64,000 bases of DNA from Vibrio aphrogenes (GTDB lineage: Bacteria; Pseudomonadota; Gammaproteobacteria; Enterobacterales; Vibrionaceae), in contig NZ_AP018690.1 in NCBI RefSeq assembly GCF_002157735.2, positions 558,001 through 622,000 of the forward strand. The letters are read 5' to 3'. Positions 41,600 to 51,281 of the stretch are shown here, piece after piece. The stretch's first letter is position 1. Every line of letters begins with the position of its first letter. A model generated the notes under the pieces. The model was not told the DNA's origin and did not search any database. It worked only from the letters and a program-made list of their open reading frames with translations. Position numbers and translations under genes: made by a program.

Positions 41600-43372
41600 A
41601 TGAACATCGATATCTATATCGTTTTAGGCTACTTTATCTTCTTGATTGTGGTTGGATGGATGTTTCGTTCAGCAACAACCTCGACCAGTGAATACTTTCG
41701 AGGGGGCGGTAAAATGCTATGGTGGATGGTCGGCTCTACCGCTTTTTTACAAGCGTTAAGTGCGATGACTTTCACCGGCGTCATGGGTAAAGCGCTAGAT
41801 GTAGGCTTGTCTATTGCGGTTATCTTTTTCGCAAACGCACTTGGTTACTTCTGTAACTACCTATTTTTCGCGGCTAAATCTCGTCAAATGCGAGTAATCA
41901 GTCCCATTGAAGGGATTCGTATGCGTTTTGGCCGAGTCAGTGAACAAGTCGTAACTTGGGCAACCGTACCTTCTAGTGTGTTGCAAGCTTCTCTTTGGCT
42001 TAATGCGCTTGCAATTTTCGCTAGTGCGGTGTTCAACATTCCGATTGAAACAACCATTATTGCCGCTGGCGGCGTGGTATTGTTCATGTCATTAGTAGGC
42101 GGTAGCTGGGCAGTCGTAGCTTCTGACTTTATTCAAATGATCATCATTACGGTGGTTACCTTTATTGCAACCATTGTTGCTATCTATAAAGCAGGCGGTG
42201 TCACCCCTATTTTAGAATCTGGCCTACCTCAACAAGGCTTTGTGGGCGATGGTTATAATTACGCTTATTTATTCGTCGGTTGGTTTATTTGTATCTTCAT
42301 TAAGCAGTTCTTCAGTACCAATAACATGATCGATTCTTACCGCTATATCGCCGCAAAAGATACCCGTAATGCGCGTAAAGCGGCTATTTTAGCTTGTTGT
42401 TTAATGGCGATTGGTCCGTTCATTTGGTTCTTACCTGCTTGGTATGTGGGTGGTCATTATCCAGACATGTCGACTTGGGGACTAGACGTATTAGGAAAAG
42501 ACATTTCAAACGCGACTTATTTTGTCTTTGTACGTAATGAAATGCCTATCGGTATGGTTGGGTTAATGATGTCAGCAATGTTTGCAGCCACCATGTCTTC
42601 TATGGACTCGGCGCTAAACCGTAACGCGGGTATCTTTATCAAAAACGTGTACGAACCTTACTTTGCGAAAGATAAATCCGACGCATCTATTTTATTTGCC
42701 AGTAAAATTGCAACGATTGTCTTTGGTCTAATGATCATCGTTGCCGGTTTATTTATGAGTAAATTAAAAGACTTCGGCCTGTTTGATGCTTTGATGATGG
42801 TCAGTACTCTTGTCGCTTTCCCGGTGTTAATTCCTTCATTACTTTGTTTCTTTATCAAGAAAACACCCGATTGGTCTTGTTGGGCAACCATCGCCGTTGG
42901 TGGCTGTGTATCTGCGGTTATCGCGACCACTACTCCGGAAATGCTGCAAAACCTATTTAACCTCGCAGAGCCATTAACAAGACGTGAGTTTGCTGAATTG
43001 AAATCCGTCACTCTCGGTGTGGTATGCCACATTGTGATTACTGGTGGTTTCTTCGTCTTAACCCAATTGTTCTACAAAGCGCCATCCGCTAAACGTCAAT
43101 CTGAAATCGATGCTTTCTTTAATAATGTATCGACTCCGGTTGTGGTTCATGAAGGCAAAGATTCTTATGAAGCCGATAGACAACAATACAAGTTGTTGGG
43201 TCGTGTTTTGGCGGCTACCAGTGCGGCCTTGCTTCTCTTAATCTTCTTACCAAACCCAATGTGGGGACGTGGATTGTTCGTATTGATGTCGCTGATGGTT
43301 GGTTTCATTGCTTGGTTGCTATTACGAGCAGGCAAAATGAAAGATGACCAATTAAAAGCCGCTTCTGTCTAA
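41600..43372 (+). CDS. SLC5-type Na+/solute symporter linked to uxuA (third paralogue)
   Basis: A 590-residue sodium/solute symporter, same family as those at 15764 and 29079 but with changes in the otherwise constant helix: TAFLQALSAMTFTGVMGKALDVG replaces TAFMTQFSAWTFTGAA.KAY. Its neighbours are uxuA downstream (87 bases) and uxuB divergent, and a UxuR-type box lies upstream. It is therefore more likely to import a monomeric hexuronate or aldonate than alginate oligomers. A hairpin at 43401-43425 separates it from uxuA. Family firm; substrate inferred from context. Confidence 0.87.
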   Translation: MNIDIYIVLGYFIFLIVVGWMFRSATTSTSEYFRGGGKMLWWMVGSTAFLQALSAMTFTGVMGKALDVGLSIAVIFFANALGYFCNYLFFAAKSRQMRVISPIEGIRMRFGRVSEQVVTWATVPSSVLQASLWLNALAIFASAVFNIPIETTIIAAGGVVLFMSLVGGSWAVVASDFIQMIIITVVTFIATIVAIYKAGGVTPILESGLPQQGFVGDGYNYAYLFVGWFICIFIKQFFSTNNMIDSYRYIAAKDTRNARKAAILACCLMAIGPFIWFLPAWYVGGHYPDMSTWGLDVLGKDISNATYFVFVRNEMPIGMVGLMMSAMFAATMSSMDSALNRNAGIFIKNVYEPYFAKDKSDASILFASKIATIVFGLMIIVAGLFMSKLKDFGLFDALMMVSTLVAFPVLIPSLLCFFIKKTPDWSCWATIAVGGCVSAVIATTTPEMLQNLFNLAEPLTRREFAELKSVTLGVVCHIVITGGFFVLTQLFYKAPSAKRQSEIDAFFNNVSTPVVVHEGKDSYEADRQQYKLLGRVLAATSAALLLLIFLPNPMWGRGLFVLMSLMVGFIAWLLLRAGKMKDDQLKAASV

Positions 43373-43400
43373 CTCACTCAGCACCTAATTCACACATTAA

Positions 43401-43425
43401 TGGCAGGATAGCGTTTGTCCTGCCA
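43401..43425 (+). other. Hairpin between symporter and uxuA
   Basis: TGGCAGGA / TCCTGCCA stem with a short loop and no strong T-run; may act as a partial terminator or stabiliser inside the operon. Confidence 0.6.
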
Positions 43426-43458
43426 ATATTTCATTATTACTATATTGGATAAGATTTT

Positions 43459-44643
43459 ATGAAACAAACATGGCGTTGGTACGGGCCAAAGGATCCCGTC
43501 ACTTTAAATGATATTCGTCAGGCGGGAGCTACCGGCATTGTTACCGCCCTACACCATATTCCAAATGGTGATGTCTGGTCTGAACACGATATCTTAGAAA
43601 GAAAAGCCTTAATTGAAAACCATGACTTAACTTGGGACGTAGTCGAAAGCATTCCCGTCCATGAAGAGATCAAAACTCAAACCGGGCAATTTGAGCAATG
43701 GATTGAAAATTATCAGCAATCGATCATTAACTTAGCCAAATGTGGTATTCATACCGTCTGTTATAACTTTATGCCGGTGTTAGATTGGACTCGTACTGAT
43801 CTTGAATACGAATTACCAGATGGTTCTAAAGCCCTACGTTTTGATAATATTGATTTCGCCGTTTTTGAACTCTGTATTTTGCAACGTGCTGGAGCAGAAT
43901 TGGATTATTCAAGCGAGGATATTCAAGCAGCAAAACACCGCTTTGCGAGCATGCCTCAAGACAAAATTGATCAATTAACCTCAAATATCATTGCCGGATT
44001 ACCAGGGGCGGAAGAAGGTTACACTCTCGAGCAATTTAAAGCCCAACTGGCCAAATACGACCACATTGATGCAACCAAATTACGTGAACATTTAGTCTAT
44101 TTCTTAAACCGTATCATCCCCACTTGTGAAGCACATGGCGTGAAGCTGGCGATTCATCCAGATGATCCACCGCGCGCGATTTTGGGCTTGCCACGAATTG
44201 TCTCGACCATTGAGGATATAGCGTATTTAACCACTCAAGTTCCAAGCCAAATGAATGGCCTTACCATGTGTACCGGCTCGTATGGGGTACGCGGAGATAA
44301 TGATCTGGTCAAGATGATTGAAACTTTTGGCGACCGTATTTATTTTACTCATTTACGTTCCACCAAAAGAGAAGACAATCCACAGAGCTTTTATGAGGCC
44401 GCTCACTTAAACGGTGATGTGGATATGTATGAAGTGATCTTAGCGATTTTAAAACAAGAACATCAGCGTAAGAAAAATGGCAAACCGGACCTGATCCCAA
44501 TGAGACCGGATCATGGACACCAAATTATTGATGATTTACATAAAGTCACCAACCCTGGTTATTCTTGCATCGGTCGTCTTAAAGGCCTCGCTGAAATTCG
44601 TGGTTTGGAGTTTGCTTTACAACGTAGCTTTTTCAATGATTGA
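43459..44643 (+). CDS. uxuA: Mannonate dehydratase UxuA
   Basis: Dehydrates D-mannonate to KDG. The 394-residue protein is very similar to E. coli UxuA by eye: [13 protein letters not shown] at the start, [25 protein letters not shown]-like [42 protein letters not shown] and RPDHGHQ with metal-binding His and Asp. It lies downstream of the third symporter on the same strand. It feeds the same KDG pool as the alginate pathway. A 112-bp array of 14-bp tandem repeats begins 15 bases after the stop. Confidence 0.95.
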   Translation: MKQTWRWYGPKDPVTLNDIRQAGATGIVTALHHIPNGDVWSEHDILERKALIENHDLTWDVVESIPVHEEIKTQTGQFEQWIENYQQSIINLAKCGIHTVCYNFMPVLDWTRTDLEYELPDGSKALRFDNIDFAVFELCILQRAGAELDYSSEDIQAAKHRFASMPQDKIDQLTSNIIAGLPGAEEGYTLEQFKAQLAKYDHIDATKLREHLVYFLNRIIPTCEAHGVKLAIHPDDPPRAILGLPRIVSTIEDIAYLTTQVPSQMNGLTMCTGSYGVRGDNDLVKMIETFGDRIYFTHLRSTKREDNPQSFYEAAHLNGDVDMYEVILAILKQEHQRKKNGKPDLIPMRPDHGHQIIDDLHKVTNPGYSCIGRLKGLAEIRGLEFALQRSFFND

Positions 44644-44658
44644 TGGTAAGCCACTGAT

Positions 44659-44770
44659 GCTTAATACCTTATGTTTAATAATTAAGACTCAAAAACTCAG
44701 GCTTAATAATCCAAGCTTAATAATCCAAGTTTAATAACTTAGGCTTAATAACTTAAGACTCAATAACGAA
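44659..44770. repeat. 14-bp tandem repeat array downstream of uxuA
   Basis: Eight consecutive 14-base units, 44659-44770, most of the form GCTTAATAATCCAA or GTTTAATAACTTAG. Two adjacent units (44701-44714 and 44715-44728) are identical. Noncoding; lies between the uxuA stop and its terminator. Confidence 0.88.
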
Positions 44771-44790
44771 CTTATCAAGGTTCTATACAC

Positions 44791-44818
44791 AAAGGAGGCG
44801 AATACGCCTCCTTTTTTT
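44791..44818. terminator. Terminator of the symporter-uxuA unit
   Basis: AAAGGAGGCG / CGCCTCCTTT stem, 4-base loop, then T-run; may also serve the convergent LacI gene. Confidence 0.92.
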
Positions 44819-44913
44819 GATTTATACTAATATCAATCAATTAAAGCTCTTACTTAATTTCAAACCCTTAATATACCCAAGTAACTTCAAGCCTTTCACC
44901 GAACCGTTCGCTA

Positions 44914-45927
44914 TCACTCAAGTCTTGAGCAAGATTGCCGGATCACCCATTCACTAGGCACCACTACTTTTTCTACCTTTGGTTTTTCATCATGAATGTT
45001 TGCTAACAATAACTTGGCGGACTCACAGCCAATTTGATAAGAGTTTTGTTGAACCGCAGTGACTGGTACTTTCAATAAATCCACCATAGGAATTTCATCA
45101 AACCCAACCAAAGAAATATCTGTTGGGATCTCGATTTGATAACGGTCAAATAACTTTAAGATCTCAGAAGTAATAGCTAAATGCTGAGTAAAAATTGCTG
45201 TTGGGGCCTCTTCACCTTGTAGCCAGGTTTTCATATCATTCACTGCAAAGCCACGACTGCGTTGCCAATATACAATCAGTTTGTCATCTAATGGGATTTG
45301 ATTGGCTTCTAACGCTTGCTGATAACCTTGAAAACGTTGCTGTCTTGATAAGCTGCTTTCAAAGTCTTGCGTAATAAAACCAATTCGTTGATGGCCTAAT
45401 GAAATCAAATACTCTGTCGCTTTTCGTGCCGACTCTTGATAATCCGACACCACAATAGGGCTTTGCGTATCTTGATATTCCAACTGGAATTGCACCACCG
45501 GAAAACCACTGGCCATGTACTCATTAAGCAGTTCATTATTTTTACCGGTAGAGGTGATAATGATGCCATCAACACACATCTGCTTTAAGGCAATGAGTGA
45601 TTGTTTTTCTATTTTTTCATCAAAATCAGTATTGTAAATTAAGACGTTATACCCCTGCTGTTTACAATAATCATCGATTCCTCGCAAAATTCGACTGGTA
45701 TTAAAACCACTGATATCACGAACAATCACCCCTATCGTTTTGGTCTTATCGCTTTTTAAACTGCGGGCGATTGGATTAGGGACATAATTCAATTCACTGA
45801 TCGCATTTTTAATCTTTTCTTTGGTCTTTTCCGACATGTGACCAAAGCGTCCATTCAAGTATTGAGACACGGTACTTTTAGAGACATTGGCATAATTTGC
45901 CACATCGATAATTCTAATTTTCGTCAT
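44914..45927 (-). CDS. LacI-family transcriptional regulator
   Basis: A 337-residue LacI regulator with the N-terminal helix-turn-helix IIDVANYANVSKSTVSQYLNG (about 5-25), the hinge helix NPIARSLK and a periplasmic-binding-protein-like sensor domain. It is divergent from the ManD/oxidoreductase pair, and two adjacent CG-centred operator candidates lie in the gap (45997-46023). It probably represses that pair and itself. The effector is unknown. It is the only LacI regulator in the window. Confidence 0.92.
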   Translation of the reverse strand: MTKIRIIDVANYANVSKSTVSQYLNGRFGHMSEKTKEKIKNAISELNYVPNPIARSLKSDKTKTIGVIVRDISGFNTSRILRGIDDYCKQQGYNVLIYNTDFDEKIEKQSLIALKQMCVDGIIITSTGKNNELLNEYMASGFPVVQFQLEYQDTQSPIVVSDYQESARKATEYLISLGHQRIGFITQDFESSLSRQQRFQGYQQALEANQIPLDDKLIVYWQRSRGFAVNDMKTWLQGEEAPTAIFTQHLAITSEILKLFDRYQIEIPTDISLVGFDEIPMVDLLKVPVTAVQQNSYQIGCESAKLLLANIHDEKPKVEKVVVPSEWVIRQSCSRLE

Positions 45928-45996
45928 TTGTATGATTTGTTATCTCGATCAATGTTGATGAATTGACATGCTATCTGGATCCTTTTATCTTATCAA

Positions 45997-46010
45997 GTAA
46001 ACCGATTTAC
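45997..46010. promoter_or_regulatory. LacI-type operator candidate 1
   Basis: GTAAACCGATTTAC: arms GTAAA and TTTAC around a central CG step, the classic LacI-family half-site arrangement. It is the left half of a perfect 27-bp palindrome. Confidence 0.75.
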
Positions 46011-46023
46011 TAAATCGGTTTAC
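46010..46023. promoter_or_regulatory. LacI-type operator candidate 2
   Basis: CTAAATCGGTTTAC, inverted relative to candidate 1 and sharing base 46010; the two centres are 13 bases apart, 62 bases before the ManD gene. Confidence 0.72.
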
Positions 46024-46084
46024 AGACGGCTTTATTTTTCAAAATCAGTCGCGTTCTTCACTTAACTAAACTCTTGGAGACACC

Positions 46085-47302
46085 ATGAAGATTACCGATA
46101 TTCAAGTATTTGTTACTAGCCCAGGACGCAATTTTGTGACCGTAAAAGTCACGACAGAATCGGGGGTCTATGGTTTAGGCGATGCCACTGTTAATGGGCG
46201 CGAATTAGCGGTGGTCACCTATTTAGAAGAGCATGTGGTTCCCTGTTTAGTAGGCCGAGATGCCCACAACATCGAAGATATTTGGCAATATTTATACAAA
46301 GGTGTGTATTGGCGTCGTGGCCCAATTACGATGGCCGCGATTGCCGCCATTGATATGGCTCTATGGGATATCAAAGGAAAAGTTGCCGGATTACCTGTAT
46401 ATCAATTATTAGGTGGCAAGTGCCGTGAAGCGATCACCCTATATGCGCATGCTAATGGCGAAAACATTGAAGATACTTTAGATAAAACCGAGGAATTAAT
46501 CCAACAAGGCTTTAAAGCGATTCGCTTGCAATCGGCCATTCCGGGCTTGTCAGAAACCTACGGCGTATTAGGCGATAAAAAAGACTATTTTGAACTGCAA
46601 GGCAATCGCCCTCTCCCGCCAGAGCAAGAATGGTCGACGGCAAAATACTTCAAACTGGTGCCAGAGTTATTTGAACAAGCTCGTCAACGTTTTGGCGATA
46701 AAGCGCAATTTTTGCATGATGTGCATAGCCGTTTAACCCCCATCGAATCGGCAAAATTAGGTAAGATGCTTGAAGAGTATCAGCTACTATTTTTAGAAGA
46801 TGCCTCGATTGCTGAAAACCAAGATAACTACAAACTGATTCGTCACCACACTACGACCCCACTGGCACTCGGTGAAACTTATAATACGATTTGGGATTGT
46901 AAGGACCTGATCCAAAATCAGCTCATTGATTACATTCGAGTGGCAGCCACACATGCTGGCGGCATTACTGGTGTGAAAAAGATCTCTGATTTTGCGGATA
47001 TTTACAACGTGAGAACAGCGCCTCATGGGGCGCCCGATCTCTCCCCAATCTGTTTTGCCGCCCACATGCACCTCAATATCTCAACCCATAACTTTGGGAT
47101 CCAAGAATTTGTCGGCTTTGGCAATGAAGAGTCTAAAACCATTTTTAAACACGATATGAAGTTAGAAAATGGCATGATTTATGTCAGTGATGCTCCGGGG
47201 CTAGGGGTTGAATTTGATGAGCAAGCCGCAACTCAATACCCTTACAAACGTTCCTATTTACCGGTTAGTCGCCTTGAAGATGGCACTTTATGGCATTGGT
47301 AA
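46085..47302 (+). CDS. ManD/RspA-family sugar-acid dehydratase (enolase superfamily)
   Basis: A 405-residue enolase-superfamily enzyme. It matches E. coli RspA along its length ([52 protein letters not shown]). Metal ligands and the acid/base His lie in [17 protein letters not shown] and LALGETYN. ManD proteins dehydrate D-mannonate or D-gluconate with widely differing efficiency. Because uxuA already supplies mannonate dehydratase, this copy may serve another acid sugar. It differs from RspA in the active-site loop (HGAPDLSP versus HGPSDLSP). It is followed after 57 bases by an oxidoreductase, and both appear under LacI control. Confidence 0.85.
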   Translation: MKITDIQVFVTSPGRNFVTVKVTTESGVYGLGDATVNGRELAVVTYLEEHVVPCLVGRDAHNIEDIWQYLYKGVYWRRGPITMAAIAAIDMALWDIKGKVAGLPVYQLLGGKCREAITLYAHANGENIEDTLDKTEELIQQGFKAIRLQSAIPGLSETYGVLGDKKDYFELQGNRPLPPEQEWSTAKYFKLVPELFEQARQRFGDKAQFLHDVHSRLTPIESAKLGKMLEEYQLLFLEDASIAENQDNYKLIRHHTTTPLALGETYNTIWDCKDLIQNQLIDYIRVAATHAGGITGVKKISDFADIYNVRTAPHGAPDLSPICFAAHMHLNISTHNFGIQEFVGFGNEESKTIFKHDMKLENGMIYVSDAPGLGVEFDEQAATQYPYKRSYLPVSRLEDGTLWHW

Positions 47303-47359
47303 TTCACTTCAGATTAGCGCAATAACCTTAACACCAGATTGATAAAACAGAGGCACAGT

Positions 47360-48502
47360 ATGAGTTCAAAACTAACAGTATTAGTCCACGGAACCGGGTT
47401 TGCAGGACAAGGACATGCACAAGCGTTTCGTGATGCTGGTGCTGACATTGTTGGCATTGTTGGCAGAACGCCCGATGTCGTTGAAAAAGTGGCCAAAGAC
47501 ATGGCGATTCCCTACTTTGGCACAGATTGGCAATTGGCACTAGAAACCTGCCAGCCCGACATTGTCTCAATTGCAACTCCCGGCGGGGCACATGTTGAAC
47601 CGATCACACAAGCTATTCAATTTGGCTGTCATGTGTTCTGTGATAAACCCTTAACCGCCAGTGGTGACACTTCCCAAGCCCTCTATGAACTGGCGGAAGC
47701 CAAACAAGTGAAAACCGCATTTGCTGCCAGTTTCCGCTATATGCCGCAAATTATGCATGCTAAAGCATTGGTGGCATCCGGTCGAATTGGTGAGCCATTA
47801 GAAGTGGAGTGCATTTCCCACTTTAACCTTGACCGACACATCCCATTTGGTTGGTCGCATACCATAGAAAATGGCGGTGGCCGTCTCAATAACAACTTCA
47901 CTCATTTACTCTCAATTGTCACCTCTGTGATTGGCGACAATATTTTAGCGCTACAAGGTGAAGTGCGTAATGATATGCCACAAGCGCCTGTCGTTAATGG
48001 TGTGCATAATTTTACTCAACGCCGTAATTTCATTCCGAAAGATATCAATGATCCCTCACTGGAATGGCGTGATTGTGATGTGGAATGGTCGTACACCGTG
48101 TTAATGAAAATTGAAAGCCGTCTACCCGCCAAACAGCCAGTATCGGTACTGTTTAAACATGGCGGTTTAGTACCTCGCTTTAATGAAGATCATATTGTAT
48201 TTCATGGCAGTAAGGGATCGATTTATATTAAAGGACATTATGGTAGTGGCCCTCTGTACCTTTGGGATGACAATAAAGAATGGCAAGAAATCGATTTACC
48301 AGACTCTATTCGTAGCGCCCTGCCTGATATTGACGATGATACTCAGCGCAGTTGGACCCACTTAGCCACTCAATTAGTTAAAGATCTGAGCGGCGAAACC
48401 GTTGAATCTTATCAAGGCTTCAAAGAAGGTGCCGAATACCAAAAGATCATTGATTTAATTCGCCAAAACGACCGTTGGATTGAGCTGAATTCATCCCATT
48501 AG
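47360..48502 (+). CDS. Gfo/Idh/MocA-family NAD(P)-dependent oxidoreductase
   Basis: About 380 residues. N-terminal Rossmann fold with GTGFAGQGHAQAF (about 10-22) and the CDKPLTAS loop (about 95-102) whose Lys is catalytic in the family; C-terminal alpha/beta domain with GGGRLNNNFTHLL. Start ATG 47360 has AGAGG at a good distance; upstream triplets in frame are not usual starts. It is the second gene of a pair with the ManD-type dehydratase, so it probably oxidises or reduces an acid sugar on the same route. Substrate unknown. Confidence 0.85.
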   Translation: MSSKLTVLVHGTGFAGQGHAQAFRDAGADIVGIVGRTPDVVEKVAKDMAIPYFGTDWQLALETCQPDIVSIATPGGAHVEPITQAIQFGCHVFCDKPLTASGDTSQALYELAEAKQVKTAFAASFRYMPQIMHAKALVASGRIGEPLEVECISHFNLDRHIPFGWSHTIENGGGRLNNNFTHLLSIVTSVIGDNILALQGEVRNDMPQAPVVNGVHNFTQRRNFIPKDINDPSLEWRDCDVEWSYTVLMKIESRLPAKQPVSVLFKHGGLVPRFNEDHIVFHGSKGSIYIKGHYGSGPLYLWDDNKEWQEIDLPDSIRSALPDIDDDTQRSWTHLATQLVKDLSGETVESYQGFKEGAEYQKIIDLIRQNDRWIELNSSH

Positions 48503-48556
48503 AGAGACCTTAATCCCTTGATTACTTTTATGAAAACAATCACACAATAACGATAT

Positions 48557-48593
48557 AAAAACGGCCAATTAAATATTTAATTGGCCGTTTTTC
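48557..48593. terminator. Bidirectional terminator between the oxidoreductase and PL7 genes
   Basis: Long perfect stem AAAACGGCCAATTAAA / TTTAATTGGCCGTTTT with T-rich tails on both strands, serving two convergent genes. Confidence 0.92.
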
Positions 48594-48651
48594 TTATTCA
48601 TTTTCCAGGTTATGAACGCTGTACTTTAATCACTCAGCCTTATCGATAACC

Positions 48652-49704
48652 TTATTGATTTAATACCAATTTATAGAAACTCACTTGCGTATAATCACCT
48701 GCTTCTACTCCATTGTTAGTACATTGAGATGAGCCAGTATTACATTGGTTATACGCGCCCGCTTTGAAATACATCCAATCTTGAGCGTAGCTGGTATCTT
48801 TCGCTTCACCTGGGTATGGCTTACTTAAATCCACATCGTAAGTTTTCACGATTTCATTCGCTTCCCCGATATTCTTTTTGAAAGTTAAATGCATCACATT
48901 GTCTTTAACATTCACATCATAAGAGAATACTTCTCCTAAACGAATACCATCAACGGGATCACTCGATGCTTTCGATAATTTATTTTTACCGAACACATCA
49001 TGCTTAATATCTTTTCGGTCAGATTTATTAATTGGATTGGTTTCGTAATTCCAAGATAACGAACCGTATTCATGATTTGGCATTTTACGGTAAACGATCT
49101 TTAGGGGTTCATTATTCGAACCATGTATTTGTCCAATCACCACCGCATGTGCGCCAGATTTAGCATCATTACCACTGGTACTAACCCAATCTACCGACAA
49201 CGTTGCCGAAAGCTCGCCACCAATTGCGCCATATTTATTGGCATCTTTATGTGCCGCAACTACAAAGTTGTTAGCAGGATCATTGTAGCCTGTCGCTAAC
49301 ATTGCTCGTAATTCCGTACGAGTATTTTTACTGTTTGGGGTTGTCACCGCTTCATTGGGAGCTTTAAAGACCATCGCACCAGTTTTAGCATCGGTATAGA
49401 ACCAATTCGGATCACTGAATGGCGGTACATGGTTATTCAACTGTTCTTTCGATAACTCCATCACCTGACCTTTACGCTCTGGCTTATCATCGGGATAAGG
49501 TAAGTTGATTTTCCACTTAGATAAGTCAAAGTTTTCGGCAGGTGCTTTGGTCACATCCAGTGACTGTGCCAATGCCGCCACGTTGTTATTTGCAGCCACA
49601 TAGCTATTTTCAGCCATTGCAATTGTTGCAGGCTCTTTTGGTTCATTAATTGTACAACCTGTCACAACTCCAGCAATCGACAGTGCAAGAAACACCTTTT
49701 TCAT
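48652..49704 (-). CDS. Alginate lyase, PL7, lipoprotein (third PL7)
   Basis: A 350-residue lipoprotein lyase: signal peptide with lipobox VTGC (Cys17), short linker, single PL7 domain. Motifs are RTELRAML, QIHGSNNEP and YFKAGAYNQCNT. It has features shared with the secreted PL7 at 53278-54324 and absent from the two PL7 enzymes near 21-23 kb: NFVVAAHKDANKYGAIGGELSATL versus NFAIAAHPNAKQYGAIGGKLSATL, and the final FKAGAYxQC with a following cysteine-containing loop. So it belongs to a second PL7 subgroup. It is divergent from the TRAP operon. A variant motif (49752-49762) lies upstream. Confidence 0.92.
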   Translation of the reverse strand: MKKVFLALSIAGVVTGCTINEPKEPATIAMAENSYVAANNNVAALAQSLDVTKAPAENFDLSKWKINLPYPDDKPERKGQVMELSKEQLNNHVPPFSDPNWFYTDAKTGAMVFKAPNEAVTTPNSKNTRTELRAMLATGYNDPANNFVVAAHKDANKYGAIGGELSATLSVDWVSTSGNDAKSGAHAVVIGQIHGSNNEPLKIVYRKMPNHEYGSLSWNYETNPINKSDRKDIKHDVFGKNKLSKASSDPVDGIRLGEVFSYDVNVKDNVMHLTFKKNIGEANEIVKTYDVDLSKPYPGEAKDTSYAQDWMYFKAGAYNQCNTGSSQCTNNGVEAGDYTQVSFYKLVLNQ

Positions 49705-49751
49705 TTTATCGTCCTTATGATGTCATTAATCACCACAATAATATAATGTTA

Positions 49752-49762
49752 TTGTATGACTT
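49752..49762 (+). promoter_or_regulatory. Alginate-regulon motif site 13 (variant)
   Basis: TTGTATGACTT within TTATTGTATGACTTAA, close to the TRAP-side site 14 except at two positions; about 48 bases upstream of the PL7 start. Confidence 0.45.
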
Positions 49763-50146
49763 AATGTGATCGGGTAAAAAGTTTAAACCATTTTTTCACT
49801 TAGGACTTAAAATTAGAATATGCCTTTAAAAAACGAACCTTCTTAAAGAGCAACATGAATTTTCAACATTAACATTACTTCTTCAACTCCAACTATTTCC
49901 TCGCTCCCAGACAATCGACCATCCATAAAAATACATAATGCTTTACTTCACATTTTTATAATTTTGTATGATTAATTTATTAAAAATAAAAAACGAATCA
50001 CAATTCATTACTCAGCCAATTAAATGTAAGCAAATGAAATATAAGGATTAAATACAAACCCGCTCACAAAGAAATTTATTCTAATGTTATCTTAGTCACA
50101 ATTATAATGAATTTAAGACGGCGGTCATATTTTGAACAGGGCCTTA

Positions 50147-50157
50147 TTGTATTATTT
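50147..50157 (+). promoter_or_regulatory. Alginate-regulon motif site 14
   Basis: TTGTATTATTT, about 52 bases upstream of the dctP start. Confidence 0.65.
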
Positions 50158-50208
50158 AAACACTTAAATACACTCATTTAAGGAACATCATCATAATAAG
50201 GATATAGA

Positions 50209-51171
50209 ATGAAAAAGTTACTTTTACCTCTTGTTATTGCCTCCCTATTCACTCATTTTAATGCTTCAGCAAAACAACTCACATTAGGGCATGCAATGTC
50301 TTTAGATAATGCCGCTCATAAAGGGATGGTTATTTTTGCTGATAAAGTAAAAGAAAAATCAAATGGGGATTTAACCATTAAAATCTTCCCCAATGCACAG
50401 TTAGGCTCTGAACGAGATCAAGCTGAGCAAGTCGTGACAGGTGCCATTGATATGGCGAAAATTAACGGCTCACTCGCAGAATCATTTGAACCCACCTTTA
50501 AGACGATTTCTATCCCATTTTTATTCAATGATCCTGAACACATGCGTAAATTTATGAAAAGCGATATTGCGCAAGACATGCTCAACTCCAGTAAAGGAAA
50601 AGGATTTATTGGCTTAACTTTTTATGATTCAGGCTCCCGTAGCTTTTATGCGAAAAAACCCATTAAAACGCCAGATGACTTAGCAGGAATGAAAATTCGC
50701 GTACCAGAATCTCCAACCATGATGCAGATGATAAGCTTGCTCGGTGCCAAAGCCACCCCATTGCCGTTTACCGAGGTTTATACTGGATTACAACAAGGTG
50801 TGATTGACGCTGCCGAAAACAACGTCTCCAGTTTGGTAGAAATGCGCCATAGTGAAGTAGCAAAATTCTACTCCATGGATCAGCACACCATGAGCCCCGA
50901 TTTAATCATTATCTCGGAAAATTCTTGGAATGGTTTAACCGATGATCAACGTAAAATCCTAAAAGAAGCCGCTGCAGAATCCCTTGATGAAGAAATTAAA
51001 TTGTGGGATCAAATTGAAAATGCCAACGTTGAAAAAGCCAAAAAAATGGGCGTAACGTTTGTGGAAGTTGATAAAGCCAAATTTAAACAAAAAGTACAGC
51101 CAATGCTCGATGAAGCATTAAAAGATCCAAAGTTAAGCGATTATATTAAGCGAATCCAAGCGATCGAATAA
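50209..51171 (+). CDS. dctP: TRAP transporter solute-binding protein (DctP family)
   Basis: A 320-residue periplasmic protein with a signal peptide ending near NASAK. It has the DctP signature features: GHAMSLDNAAHKGM, the Arg-bearing GMKIRVPESPTMMQM that binds a carboxylate, and PFTEVYTGLQQGVIDAAENN. Such binding proteins capture uronates, aldonates or dicarboxylates for Na+-driven uptake. With PL7 genes on both sides and an alginate-type motif upstream, the probable ligand is an alginate-derived uronate or a keto acid. A hairpin at 51208-51251 follows, and the gap to dctQ is 110 bases. Confidence 0.9.
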   Translation: MKKLLLPLVIASLFTHFNASAKQLTLGHAMSLDNAAHKGMVIFADKVKEKSNGDLTIKIFPNAQLGSERDQAEQVVTGAIDMAKINGSLAESFEPTFKTISIPFLFNDPEHMRKFMKSDIAQDMLNSSKGKGFIGLTFYDSGSRSFYAKKPIKTPDDLAGMKIRVPESPTMMQMISLLGAKATPLPFTEVYTGLQQGVIDAAENNVSSLVEMRHSEVAKFYSMDQHTMSPDLIIISENSWNGLTDDQRKILKEAAAESLDEEIKLWDQIENANVEKAKKMGVTFVEVDKAKFKQKVQPMLDEALKDPKLSDYIKRIQAIE

Positions 51172-51207
51172 GCGTCAATCAATAGCCTATTACATCGTTT
51201 TTATCAT

Positions 51208-51251
51208 ACTTGTCCTACTTCTTTGTCCTCTATGATTGAGGTAGGGCAAGC
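51208..51251 (+). other. Hairpin between dctP and dctQ
   Basis: CTTGTCCTAC and GTAGGGCAAG can pair imperfectly around a variable loop. A hairpin here could reduce expression of the membrane subunits relative to the binding protein, a common TRAP arrangement. Confidence 0.5.
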
Positions 51252-51281
51252 TGTATTTGGTAATAAAATAAAGGGTATTCT

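Larger units (their letters stand above)
49705..50208. other. Divergent control region between a PL7 gene and the TRAP operon
   Basis: About 500 very AT-rich bases with an inverted repeat ACAATAA-N7-TTATTGT (49735-49755), a variant motif at 49752-49762, a weaker one at 49964-49974 and a good one at 50147-50157. No gene seen. Confidence 0.6.
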
